A DNA stretch of 64,000 nucleotides, from assembly GCA_012295275.1 (NCBI GenBank), contig CM022671.1, positions 6,169,065-6,233,064 of the forward strand. The letters are read 5' to 3'. Below are positions 26,675-38,884 of this stretch, piece after piece. How positions within the stretch are numbered: position 1 is the first letter of the stretch; every line of letters begins with the position of its first letter. Under the pieces are notes generated by a model. It was not told where the DNA came from, searched no databases, and worked only from the letters and a program-made list of their open reading frames with translations. This stretch comes from Chrysomallon squamiferum. Taxonomy: Eukaryota; Mollusca; Gastropoda; Neomphalida; Peltospiridae. Both the position numbers and the translations under genes were made by a program.

Positions 26675-27032
26675 CTGTAAGAACAATATTCACTTTTGTG
26701 TTCATATAGTTTATGCACATCTAGGTGTTAACAAACTGTGTCTCAAAATGGCTTCCAAATTTACCTTTCCGAAACTACATTGCTCACAACCGGAAATATA
26801 TTCTTATCACAGAAAGTACCCTCAAGACTAAAATATAAAAGAAAAAAATCCGGGTCAGTATCAAAATCGCATTATGTCGAAGATGTAGTTGTATGAATAA
26901 GGCACAAACGTGTTTAGACAAACTTCTTATTTACTAGGGAACTGTCTGTTATTGATAGAACTCTATTTCCGAATCGACGTCCGTAATATTAATTTTTTAG
27001 CAATGTCTGTGTCTGTATGTATGTTTCTGTGA

Positions 27033-27033
<1 letters not shown>

Positions 27034-27081
<48 letters not shown>
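27034..27081. repeat. (TG)n microsatellite in unit 1
   Basis: (TG)n tract, with equivalents at about 34590-34624 and 41956-42006 in the other units. Confidence 0.95.
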
Positions 27082-27083
<2 letters not shown>

Positions 27084-28126
27084 TGAACCTGTTGCATTTC
27101 ATATAAACTTTTAACAATGCACTGAAGTGAAAACACATACATGAAGACTGGAGGAAAACTAACAGATAAATCTAATGTATTTCTTTTTGAAAATGTCTTT
27201 CATTAACTTACACGTAAGTAAAATATTTATCAAAAATCTTTATTACAATCTAATTTACAAATAAACGTATGCAAATCGATTCAGAAAATGAGATTATCGT
27301 GATATTACCTTTGTGAAGTTTTTCACCATACAATTATTTCAAAGAACATAACATTTGTTTTTATGTTCATTGTTTGTTTTTTTGTTTGTTTTTTTTTTTT
27401 TTTTTTTTTTTTTTTTGGGGGTTCAGGTTGCATGAAGTGAATTTATAAGTTACGAACTGTTGTGTAATCTCTGTCTATTAAGTAAAAAAAAATAAATAAA
27501 TAAAAAAAATAATAATAAAAGAAGAAGAAGAACAAGAATCAAGGTAGATAAAAATAATTATTTTGTTTAATGACACAACATATTTTTAATAAAGGTTATA
27601 TTAACGTCATATTCTGATAAAGAAAACGCTGAAGATAATTTTTTTTTTTCTTCAGTTAGCTGCTGCAAGTAATCTTTTAAATGTGCAAAAATATAATACA
27701 TACTATGGTCTTTATTATTTCATTTTGAGAGCAACTAGCTGGAATGAGAAATGGACCGACAGCCCTATTCCCAGAGATCGATCCAATAATCTATCGCAGA
27801 TTAGATCAGATATGAGCTAAATTATTTCATGATAATAAATAAATAAATAAATGTAAAATGAAATATGTACAAAACTTAATAACCAGTATAAAAATAATTC
27901 ACTGTTGGATGGCAGTTATCAGTGTTTTGTGCTGGTATGAATTATAGCTGGATATGAGTAATATTACATAATTAATATTATTATTAATAAATAACATCTG
28001 ATATAAAACAAGTTATTTGACAGTAGGTGTATGTATTCTTTGTAAAATGTACATTTAAATGGAAAACGTTTTTCACGAATGAGTTCAAAACTGCATGTTT
28101 GTTGTTTTTACTGTTTTAATTTTAAT

Positions 28127-28157
<31 letters not shown>

Positions 28158-28500
28158 GGGAGAGGTTTGTTGTTTGTGTTGTTTGTTAGTTGGGTTGTTT
28201 TGTGTATGAGATTTTTGTTCTCTTTTTTCTTTCTGTCTTTTTTTTTCTTCTTTTTTTTTGAAATTAACTGGCCATGTTAGTGAAAATCTATCCATAATTA
28301 TCTAGACAAGCTAAATGATGGATTCTAGGTTATGCAAGTATAAACCTACTACTAGAACTTGACTCTGATACACTGTCAGATTTAAAACTGTTTTAGTGAC
28401 ACTCAGATTCATTATGTTTTATAATGGACATTTCCAACTGGAGAAAGTAACAAAAACAAAGTGTAAAATCTTTATGGTGGTAATAATCAAACTAACTAAT

Positions 28501-28501
28501 A

Positions 28502-28537
<36 letters not shown>

Positions 28538-28564
28538 TAATAATAATAATAATAATAATAATAA
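28501..28564. repeat. (TAA)n at the unit 1/unit 2 junction
   Basis: TAA array with one interruption, sitting exactly where the tandem unit restarts. Confidence 0.9.
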
Positions 28565-29199
28565 TTGTTTTGTTGTTGTGTAAATGGTTGTATCTCTGCA
28601 TGTTTTCTTTTCTTTCTTTCTTTCTTTCTTCTATTTTTTTTTTATTATTATTATTGTTTATATTTTTTTATTATTATTATTTTTTTTTTGGTTTCTTTCG
28701 ATCTAGGTTTCTTAAACTGTTTGTGTGGAAACGTGTTAATACATTTCTTGATGTTATTGAAAAACATGTTCAGATTTTTGCAATTATTGCATCATATTCA
28801 CGCAGCAGATGAAATAAACGTAGCAATGGTTTACTTACTCGTAATGAACTTAATATACACAAATTAAGTTTTATTTGAAACGAGAAGTCACAAGAAAAAG
28901 CCATATATATATATATGTATATGTATATTTATATGATATCTATTTATTTTTTTTATTTCCTTTGTTATAATATCATGGTTATACTTAATTATCAGAAAAT
29001 ATATTATTTTTACATCATCGGATTAAAAACAAACAATAACGTGAAAATACAAAACATTTATTTAGGCTATATTTCATAACACTGTAAGTTAGTAAGAAGA
29101 TATAACAAAATTATTAGATTTTAAAATATATTAAAATATTATCATGCTATATATATATATGATTAGTTACGTTATCGTTTTACTTGTTTCTTATTAATA

Positions 29200-29202
<3 letters not shown>

Positions 29203-29239
<37 letters not shown>

Positions 29240-29246
29240 ACACACT
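29203..29246. repeat. (CA)n microsatellite in unit 2
   Basis: (CA)n with one TC interruption. The equivalent in unit 3 is about 36641-36672. Confidence 0.95.
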
Positions 29247-29872
29247 TATGTATTTGTGTACTGAGTTGCATGAACCCAAACGATCAAATTGATTAAATTG
29301 GATTATTTCTTGTCGGTAGAGGTTAGTGTAGAAAACGTTTGTTTAATAACCAGTCTTTATCACTCAGAAATTCGAGATGGGCGTTGCATTGAATTCAATC
29401 TGCACAACTGATTTTTTGTTGTTGTTGTTGTTGTTGTTGTTATTTTTGTATACACAACCGGCCACTTACGTCGCTATTTCATGGTTATACTTAACTATCA
29501 GAAGCTATGTCAATGGACGAAATACAAATCAACTCGGCCGGTTTGCTAATTTAAACAAAAAATGAATCACTAAATAATTTGCTTCTATCCCGTTTTGTGA
29601 TCACCGAGAAAACACGATTTTATTTAGTTTGATTTTATTTAATTTTATTATATTCATATATTCATTCAATAATTGAATAGGATACTGACGAGTCAGTCTT
29701 TCCAAACATTTTGCTTCCATTATTCATCTATAATTATAGTGACATAAGTACAGTATTCACAATCTATTGATACAAAAATATTTACATTTTCTTTTAATAC
29801 ATATTAACACTAAGAGATCCTCTCCATAATAATTAAGAACCATGTCTTTTTTTTTAAATCATCATCATCAAC

Positions 29873-29873
<1 letters not shown>

Positions 29874-29931
<58 letters not shown>
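29874..29931. repeat. (TAA)n microsatellite in unit 2
   Basis: TAA array with equivalents at about 22088-22135 (mixed TAA/TAG) and 37277-37320. Confidence 0.95.
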
Positions 29932-30748
29932 TAATAAATAAATTATAAAATAAAATAAAATACATAGAAAAAAATAACACTTTTTCTCAGCATTTCAACT
30001 TCATATTTACATTAATTATATATTTGATAAAGTTCTAGTTTTATAAATAAGTTATACTCCTATTAATTATAGTAAATTTTTACATTTTCATTTAAATTTA
30101 TATTTTGTTTGCCTTTTACATGAGAGGTCATCAAGCTAATATATCTACTCTCATTTATTATATATAACTATTTGTTGTTCTAAAATTTACTTTATGATTT
30201 ATCCTTAAATTTTTATTGAAGTTCAAAATCTACATCTAATGAAATTCATTCAACATATGACGTCATAATTATAATTCAGCTTAATGACGCCATTGTTGTC
30301 ACTTTGTCAATTTTGAAATCGAACAAGAACAGTCTGGTAATGTGTACCTCTTAAATCTATTATTGTTGTTGTTCTTGTTGTTGTTTTGGGATTGTAGTGT
30401 TATTGTTGTTGTTTTTGCTTTTTTTGATTGGTGGATTTACTTTTATTAATTAATTTATTTGTTTGTTTGTTTTAATATTCAAATTTCCATTTCCTTACAG
30501 TCATTTAATACGTCTGTTTTTATTTCTTGATCAGGAATATAAATTTACCTCAGTGCAGTTCTTTTAGACAGCTGTACATTTACTATTATAACAAAAACAC
30601 AACAAAACTAAATTCACAGATATTCAAACATGTACAAGTAATATACAGTACACGATCGGAGAAGAGCAACTCAGACGAACATTTGGATAGATATAGCTGT
30701 TCTTCCGTCAGAGATAGCTCTAAATAAATGGGGTTTTTTAGCTAATTC

Positions 30749-30770
30749 TTGCCAACCGTACGATTGGCAA
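30749..30770. promoter_or_regulatory. 22-bp near-perfect palindrome, unit 2
   Basis: TTGCCAA and TTGGCAA arms flank CCGTACGA. Only one symmetric position pair mismatches. The motif is repeated exactly in unit 3 at 38116 and is broken in unit 1. It lies about 540 bp 3' of the TLR-C2 stop. A protein-binding role is only a guess. Confidence 0.3.
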
Positions 30771-31118
30771 CGATTGCGGCTAGGATGCTCATTTAACAAT
30801 TATTTTGGCTTTACGTTCCTTTAGATCAGTCATTTTCGAGTTTCCTCGTACGAAAAAAAAAAATCAAATCAAAAATAAAAGTAATAAAAAAAAAAAATGG
30901 CCATGAATCCGATTTGTTACATTTCTTCATTCCCCCCCCCAGGTAAATAGAAAACACTGAAAGTTTTTTTTAAATATTTACAAATAAGTCATATCAATAT
31001 TTGTTTACATCACTAAAAAGGTTAGTACTTTTCAGTAACTGAAATAACGCACATTCCTCAAAGAAAAAAGTATAATACCATTTTACTAATAATACACAAA
31101 CTTGCAGACTAATATAGG

Positions 31119-31222
<104 letters not shown>

Positions 31223-31309
31223 TGTATATGGATTATTGAACAAAATGTTTCTAATCTGCTTAATGAATGTATTAAGGAATAAATCAACTTTCCTCTTCTT
31301 CTTGTCTTC

Positions 31310-31315
31310 TTTATT
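31310..31315 (-). terminator. Poly(A) signal overlapping the TLR-C2 stop codon
   Basis: Same GAA TAA A arrangement as in TLR-C1. Confidence 0.5.
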
Positions 31316-33443
31316 CACACAATGGCGTCACTGAATACACTCCAGACTGCCAGTTAGATTCTTGCGACTGGGATACGCTGTTTTCCCTTAGTGTGGAGTG
31401 ACATCTCGGTTTTAAAACCTGCAAAACATTCTTCCAGAACTGTTCAGTGGCCGCAGATTCGGCGGGATATTCAATGTAATTCCCTTTGTCAAGAATATCA
31501 AACAAAACATTGTTCATGTGCTTCAGGTCGATGTTGCCCACCTTTATGTAGATGAGAGATCCTTCTTCGCGAGAACCCACGTGTTTTATTATCAAGTTCA
31601 GAGTGAACATGCTCCAGTCGTCCTTGGCTAAATTGTCAGTTAACAGAACAATAAAACGTCTGCTAGTACGAATAGTTTGCATAATGCAGTCCACTTTGTA
31701 TGCACCAGGTTCAAATTCTCTCTGGTGTAAACACAGAGACAAATTTTCCTCGTTTTCCAGTTTGGGCAGAAGTTTGTTTACAACCCAAATGATATCGTCA
31801 CCAGAATAACACAAAAATGCGTCATATGTGAATTCACTGATTATTGGTTGATATCTTGCTTGACGCAGAAGAAAGATGAAATAGCGGAAGTGCCATCTGA
31901 AATGGTACAAAACGGAGCCGATGATAAGAAGTATAAGAAAGAAAACGGAGGCAAAAATTATGATGAGAGAAACTGTAGATGCAAGCAGACATTTTTGTAT
32001 TCCCATTGTTTTTGCAAAATCTGTCAAGTTTTTTCCGTTCTGAGAACTAGGGCTTGCACACTTGTATTCCTCTGTGGATTTCTTAAATATCTTGTTGTAT
32101 CTGTCATCCGAGAACACCTGCAGAAACCAGAGCAGCTCGCACGTGCAGGCAAAGGGGTTGTAGCCCAAATCAATGGTGTCGATATCCTCAAAGTTTTCGG
32201 GGAGTGAAAATTCGTTGATGATGGTTATCTCGTTATCATATAAGTTAATATATTGGATATTTGGAGGGAAATTGTTGCCGTGTAAATGAGTGATTTCGTT
32301 GCTGGCAATGCGGAGGCGAGTTAAGTGGGGAAAAGATAAGTTTGGGAAGAAACGAAGTATGTTGTCACTGAGACCAAGATACTGCAGTGTGTTCCACATT
32401 GGCTGAAACAGTGAGGAGAAGTAAGTCGAGTTTGTTTCTGTCATTATGTTGCCACTGAGTTCCAAATTCTTGATATTGCTGCATCCGTGAAAAGCTTTTG
32501 ACGATATCTGACCCTCAAAACGTATTTCGCTGTTCTTCATTGATATGGTTTGCACGTGACTGTTGTTGATAGCGTAAGCGTCGATCCGTTTTAAATCACT
32601 GATAAGGTTCATCTGCAGTTCGTTTAATTTCGACAAACAAAAAAATGTATTGTTGTGAATTGTTCTGATTGGGTTTAGCGATAAATGCAGATAGGAAAGA
32701 TTTGGAGCACAGCAGAACAGATAATGTTTTACGTATTTGAAATTATTTTTCACCAGTTCCAGTTTCTTCAGGGCGGATATAGAAATGTTTTCGTAGCAGA
32801 ACAAAGAGAGACTGTTGGAGTTGAGTACGAGGGTTGACACTGTCATGTCACTCATCAGCGTGAGATTATAAATGAAATTTTTACTCAGGTCAAGGTAAGA
32901 CAGATGACGAAGAGGACGGAACACAGACATATTAATTTTTTGAAAGTTATTGAAACCCATATTTAGTTTCTGAATCCCGGACCGGTTAAGATTGACAAAG
33001 AAGTTTTCTTTGATGCCATTCAAAAGAAGTCCGTACAAACTCAGGTGTTTAAACTTTGGACGATTCAGGGACTGAAAAGCTTGTTGCAAATCGGATTTAT
33101 ATATATCGTTTTGATCCAAAATTAATATCTTCAGAGATGTTAATCTTGTGAAAGCATTACTGGACACGTGAATGATATGATTTTCAGAGATGTTAAGAAA
33201 TGTGATGTTGTATCGAGGAAACGCTATCACTTGGAAAGTTTCACTGGTTAGATTTCCCAGATTGTTATTTCCAAAGTCGAGATCTGTAACGGTTGAAGGA
33301 AGATCTCTCGGTATGGAAGTCAGGCCTCTGTTTGAACAGTCAGCGTGTGTTCCATACCAGTGCAGCTTACATTTTCTTTCCCTTCTAGTAGCTGCACAAG
33401 TCACCCACAACAAAAGACACAGCCTGATTACAGTGTCCCGCAT
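31311..33443 (-). CDS. Toll-like receptor TLR-C2
   Basis: Complete intronless 710-residue receptor colinear with TLR-C1, without indels: signal peptide, LRRNT, LRRs, LRRCT (429-485), membrane segment (about 489-513) and TIR (about 538-678). Box 2 is REFEPGA, with Glu where C1 and C3 have Val; the proline is kept. The mid-ectodomain STCGL of TLR-C1 (residues 280-284) reads LISDL here, removing a cysteine conserved in TLR-A, B and C1. Private differences include HIIHVS, ALKKLELVKNN, YINLYDNEITI and SPSSQ. Substitutions cluster in the ectodomain and the BB-loop region. The coding frame is fully open, so I take it to be functional. Confidence 0.95.
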   Translation of the reverse strand: MRDTVIRLCLLLWVTCAATRRERKCKLHWYGTHADCSNRGLTSIPRDLPSTVTDLDFGNNNLGNLTSETFQVIAFPRYNITFLNISENHIIHVSSNAFTRLTSLKILILDQNDIYKSDLQQAFQSLNRPKFKHLSLYGLLLNGIKENFFVNLNRSGIQKLNMGFNNFQKINMSVFRPLRHLSYLDLSKNFIYNLTLMSDMTVSTLVLNSNSLSLFCYENISISALKKLELVKNNFKYVKHYLFCCAPNLSYLHLSLNPIRTIHNNTFFCLSKLNELQMNLISDLKRIDAYAINNSHVQTISMKNSEIRFEGQISSKAFHGCSNIKNLELSGNIMTETNSTYFSSLFQPMWNTLQYLGLSDNILRFFPNLSFPHLTRLRIASNEITHLHGNNFPPNIQYINLYDNEITIINEFSLPENFEDIDTIDLGYNPFACTCELLWFLQVFSDDRYNKIFKKSTEEYKCASPSSQNGKNLTDFAKTMGIQKCLLASTVSLIIIFASVFFLILLIIGSVLYHFRWHFRYFIFLLRQARYQPIISEFTYDAFLCYSGDDIIWVVNKLLPKLENEENLSLCLHQREFEPGAYKVDCIMQTIRTSRRFIVLLTDNLAKDDWSMFTLNLIIKHVGSREEGSLIYIKVGNIDLKHMNNVLFDILDKGNYIEYPAESAATEQFWKNVLQVLKPRCHSTLRENSVSQSQESNWQSGVYSVTPLCE

Positions 33444-33621
33444 GACTGCACAGCTAATATTACAAGTAGTTTTATATGTTTACTTTTTAAACTTCTCTCA
33501 GCACTTGCTGGTGTGAATTTTCCTGTTTCAAACGTCTGTTTCCCACTTTCAAGCAGGAAGAAAATAATGTTCTGTTTTTTTTCTTATTCTGTGGTAAAAA
33601 AAAAAAAAGTATAATAAATAA

Positions 33622-33743
<122 letters not shown>

Positions 33744-33785
33744 ATTTAAAAAATAAAACACTTATATAAATAAAGAAAGAACTAC

Positions 33786-33878
33786 CTTGTATAAATATTT
33801 TGTCGTCAGTAACCGTGTACACGTTAATGTTTCTGTTTCCAACTAGTGTGACAAACGTCTCTTGTTCCACCTTCAAGC
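33786..33878 (-). other. Probable non-coding 5' exon of TLR-C2, proximal
   Basis: Near-identical to 26204-26300, with the same CAAG|GTAGT donor. Confidence 0.4.
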
Positions 33879-34081
33879 AGGAAGAAAATTGATATGTGAA
33901 AAAAATCTTCTGTTGTCAACCGATTGTTTTTTGTTTTTCTTTATTCTAAAATAAAAAAAATGAAAAAATGAAAAAAATAAAAAATAAATAAATAAACAAA
34001 TAAAAGTAAATTAAAAGTAAATTAAAATTAAATTAAAAATAATTTAGAAAATAAAATAATTCTAAATAAATAGAGAAGTAC

Positions 34082-34240
34082 CTTGTGTAAAGATCCTGTC
34101 GCCAGTAGCCGTGTACACACCTCTCGTGAATGACACTAAACCCGTTTTAACGTGTTCACAATGTATTCACGACACAAACACGGTATTCGCGATATTTTGA
34201 CACAATATATCCTGACACGGTATCCGATATGTTTCTGTAA
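34082..34240 (-). other. Probable non-coding 5' exon of TLR-C2, distal
   Basis: Equivalent of 26516-26674, with the CAAG|GTACTT donor and upstream TTCTTACAG kept. A short stretch (about 20 bp) near the repeated CACAAACACAGT phrase is absent here relative to unit 1. Confidence 0.4.
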
Positions 34241-34584
34241 GAACAATATTCACTTTTATTTTCATATAGTTTATGCACATCTAGGTGTTAACAAACTGTG
34301 TCACAAAATGGCTTCCAACTTTACCTTTCCGAAACTACCTTGCTCACAACGGAAATATATTCTGATCACAGAAAGTACCCTTAAGAATAAAATATAACAG
34401 AAAAAAAATCCGGGTCAGTATCAAAATCGCATTATCTCGAATATGTAGTTGTATGAATAAGGCACAAACATGTTTAGACAAACTTCTTATTTACTAGGGA
34501 ACTGTCTGTTATTGATAGAACTCTATCTCCGAATCGACGTCCGTAATATTAATTTTTTCGCAATGTCTGTGTCTGTATGTATGT

Positions 34585-34627
<43 letters not shown>

Positions 34628-35987
34628 TGAACCTGTTGCATTTCATATAAACTTTTAACAATGCACTGAAGTGAAAACACATACATGAAGACTGGAGGAA
34701 AACTAACAGATAAATCTAATGTATTTCTTTTTGAAAATGTCTTTCATTAACTTACACGTAAGTAAAATATTTATCAAAAATCTTTATTACAATCTAATTT
34801 ACAAATAAACGTATGCAAATCGATTCAGAAAAGGAGATTATCGTGATATTAGCTTTGTGAAGTTTTTCACCATACAATTATTTCAAAGAACATAACATTT
34901 GTTTTTACTCTCATTGTTTGTTTTTTTGTTTTTTTTTTTTTTTTTTTTTTTTTGGGGGTCAGGTTGCATGAAGTGAATTTATAAGTTACGAACTGTTGTG
35001 TAATCTCTGTCTACTGACTAAAAAAAAAATAATAATAAAAATAATAATAATAATAAAAGAAGAAGAAACAAGGTAGATAAAAATAACATATTTTTAATAA
35101 AGGTTATATTAACGTCATATTCTGATAAAGAAAACGCTGAAGATAATTTTTTTATTTTCTTCAGTTAGCTGCTGCAAGTAATCTTTTAAATGTGCAAATA
35201 TGTATTACATGCCATGGTCTTTATTATTTCATTTTGAGAGCAACTAGCTGGAACGAGAAATAGACCGACAGCCCTAATCCCAGAGATCGATCCAAAAATC
35301 TATCGCAGATTAGATCAGATATGAGCTAAATTATTGCCCGATAATAAATAAATAAATGTAAAATGAAATACGGACAAAAGTTAATAACCAGTATAAACAT
35401 AATTCAATGTTGGATGACAGTTGGTATGAATTACAGCCGGATTTAAGTAATATTACATAATTAATATTATTATTAATAAATAACATCTGATATAAAACAA
35501 GTTATTTGACAGTAGGTATATGTATTCTTTGTAAAATGTACATTTAAATGTAAAACGTTTTTCACGAATGAGTTCAAAACTGCATGTTTGTTGTTTTTAC
35601 TGTTTTAACTTTTAATTCTTTTTTTTTTTTTTTTTTTTGGTTGTGATGTTTTTGTTCTTTGTTTTGTTTGTTAGTTGAGTTATTTTGTGTGTGAGATTTT
35701 TGTTCTCTTTTTTCTTTCTGTCGTTTTTTTTTTTTTTTTTTTTTCGTGAAAGTAACTGGCTATCTTTGTGAAAATCTATCCATAATTATCTAGACAAGCT
35801 AAATGATGGATTCTAGGTTACGCAAGTATAAACCTACTACTAGAACTTGACTCTGATACACTGTCAGATTTAAAACTGTTTTAGTGACACTCAGATTCAT
35901 TATGTTTTATAATGGACATTTCCAACTGGAGAAAGTAACAAAAACAGAGTGTAAAATCTTTATGGTGGTAATAATCAGGAACTATAA

Positions 35988-36015
35988 ATAATAATAATAA
36001 TAATAACAATAATAA
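35988..36015. repeat. (TAA)n at the unit 2/unit 3 junction
   Basis: Short TAA array with a CAA interruption at the point where the unit restarts. Confidence 0.9.
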
Positions 36016-36556
36016 TTGTTTTGTTGTTGTTTATATGGTTGTATCTCTGCATGTTTTCTTTTCTTTCTTTCTTTCTTTCTTCTATTTCTTTTTTTTTTAT
36101 TATTATCATTATTTATTTTTTATTATTATTATTATTTTATTTTTTTTGGTTTCTTTCGATCTACGTTTCTTAAACTGTTTGTATGGAAACGTGTTAATAC
36201 ATTTCTTGATGTTATTGAAAAACATGCTCAGATTTTTGCAATGGTTTACTTACTCGTAATGAACTTAATAAACAAGTCACAAGAAAAAACCATATATATG
36301 TGTATATATATATATATATGTGTGTGTGTATATGTATAATTATATGATATCTATTTATTTTTTTATTTCCTTTGTTATAATATCATGGTTATACTTAATT
36401 ATCAGAAAATATTTTATTTTTACCATATCGGATTAAAAACAAACAATAACGTCAAAATACAAAACATTTATTTAGGCTATAGTTCATAACACTGTAAGTT
36501 AGTAAGAAGATATAACAAAATAATTAGATTTTAAAATATATTAAAATATTATCATG

Positions 36557-36558
<2 letters not shown>

Positions 36559-36602
<44 letters not shown>
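36559..36602. repeat. (TA)n microsatellite in unit 3
   Basis: TA array equivalent to 21355-21411 in unit 1. Confidence 0.95.
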
Positions 36603-36605
<3 letters not shown>

Positions 36606-36637
36606 TAGTTACGTTATCGTTTTATTTGTTTCTTATT

Positions 36638-36676
<39 letters not shown>

Positions 36677-37274
36677 TTTGTGTACTGAGTTGCATGAACC
36701 CAAACGATCAAATTGATTAAATTGGATTATTTCTTGTCCGTAGAGGTTAGTGTACAAAACGTTTGTTTAATAACCAGTCTTTATCACTCAGAAATTCGAG
36801 ATGGGCGTTGCATTGAATTCAATCTGCACAACTGATTTTTTGTTGTTGTTGTTATTTTTGTATACACAACCGGCCACTTACGTCGCTATGTCATGATTAT
36901 ACTTAATTATCAGAAGCTATGTCAATGGACGAAATACAAATCAACTCGGCCGGTTTGCTAATTTAAACAAAAAATGAATGGCTAAATAATCTGTTTCTAT
37001 CGCGTTTTGTGATCACTGAGAAAACACTGTTTTATTTAATTATATTTTATTTTATTTTATTATATTCATACATTCGTTCATTCATTGAAGACGAGTCAGT
37101 CTTTCCAAACATTTGCTTCAATTATTCATCTATAATTATAGTGATATAAGTACAGTATTCACAATCTATTGATACAAAAATATTTACATTTTCTTTTAAT
37201 ACATATTAACACTAAGAGATCCTCTCCATAATAATTAAGAACCATGTCTTTTTTTTAAAATCATCATCATCAGC

Positions 37275-37324
<50 letters not shown>

Positions 37325-38115
37325 AATAAATTATAAAATAAAATAAAATACATATAAAAAAATAACACTTTTTCTCAGCATTTCAACTTCATATTTACAT
37401 TAATTATATATTTGATAAAGTTCTAGTTTTATAAATTAGTTATACTCCTATTAATTATAGTAAATTTTTACATTTTCATTTAAATTTGTATTTTATTTGC
37501 CTTTTACGACAGGCCATCAAGCTAATATATCTACTCTCATTTATTACACATAACTATTTGTTGTTTTAAAATTTACTTTATGATTTATCCTTAAATTTTT
37601 TATTTAAGTTCAAAATCTACATCTAATGACATTCATTCAATATATGACGTCATAATTATAATTCATCTTAATGACGCCATTGTTGTTCCTTTGTGAATTT
37701 TGAAATCGAACAAGAACAGTCTGGTAATGTGTTAATTTTATTATTGTTGTTTTGGAATTGTAGTGTTGTTGTTGTTGTTTTTGCTTTTTTTTTGATTGGT
37801 GGATTTACTTTTATTAATTAATTTATTTGTTTGTTTGTTTTAATATTCAAATTTCCATTTCCTTACAGTCATTTAATACGTCTGTTTTTATTTCTTGATC
37901 AGGAATATAAATTTACCTCAGTGCAGTTCTTTTAGACAGCTGTACATTTACTATTATAACAAAAACAGAACAAAACTAAATTCACAGATATTCAAACATG
38001 TACAAGTAATATACAGTAGACGAGTAGGCGAAGAGCAACTCAGACGAACATTTGGATAGATATAACTGTTCTTCCGTCAGAGATAACTCTAAATAAATGT
38101 TTTTTTAGCTAATTC

Positions 38116-38137
38116 TTGCCAACCGTACGATTGGCAA
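38116..38137. promoter_or_regulatory. 22-bp near-perfect palindrome, unit 3
   Basis: Identical to the palindrome at 30749-30770. Confidence 0.3.
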
Positions 38138-38714
38138 CGATTGCGGCTAGGATGCTCATTTAACAATTATTTTGGCTTTACGTTCCTTTAGATCAGTCAT
38201 TTTCGAGTTTCCTCGTACGAAAAAAAACAATAAAAAAAAAAAAAAAAAAAATGGCCATGCAGTCGTTCATACACACGCTACAAAATCTCTGTAATAAACC
38301 ACTGATTCGGAAATCGTCGGACATTCTTGAATAGTGACGTAACAGTTAGCTAATTAACACGTGACAACTTCTGAGCCCGATGAATGCTGTTCTCCGCCAG
38401 AGGATACTCGGGCTAAATGTACACTAAAACTCCAGTCTTAATTAATAACGAAGCATGAGAACAAAAGTTTTCTGTAGTGACGTTATCATGTAAAGGATGA
38501 ATCCGATTTGTTACATTTCTTCATTCCCCCCCCCCAGGTAAATAGAAAACACTGAAAGTTTTTTTTTAAATATTTACAAATAAGTCATATCAATATTTGT
38601 TTAAATCACTATAAGAATATTATTTTCAGTAACTGAAATAACGCACATTCCTTCAAAGAAAAAAGTATAATACCATTTTACTAATAATACGCAAACTTGC
38701 ACACTAATATAGGC

Positions 38715-38716
<2 letters not shown>

Positions 38717-38782
<66 letters not shown>
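38717..38782. repeat. (GA)n microsatellite 3' of TLR-C3
   Basis: Uninterrupted (GA)n ending about 98 bp from the TLR-C3 stop. Confidence 0.95.
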
Positions 38783-38784
<2 letters not shown>

Positions 38785-38878
38785 AGATTTATGTATATGG
38801 ATTATTGAACAAAATGTTTCTAATCTGTTTAATGAATGTATTAAGGAATAAATCAATTTTCCTCTTCTTCTTGTCTTC

Positions 38879-38884
38879 TTTATT
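38879..38884 (-). terminator. Poly(A) signal overlapping the TLR-C3 stop codon
   Basis: Same GAA TAA A arrangement as in TLR-C1 and C2. Confidence 0.5.

Larger units (their letters stand above)
20776..28564. repeat. Tandem segmental unit 1, carrying TLR-C1
   Basis: First of three tandem units, recognised by the landmark GGTTGTATCTCTGCATG at 20791, 28586 and 36037 and by shared order: (TA)n, (CA)n, ACGATCAAAT, (TAA)n, (AG)n, TLR-C, 5' exons, (TG)n, poly-T, right-end (TAA)n. Unit 1 contains the about 227-bp segment 23130-23356 that unit 2 lacks and both 5' exons. It ends in a (TAA)n tract at 28501-28564. Its left edge is about 60 bp from another TTA array. Confidence 0.9.
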
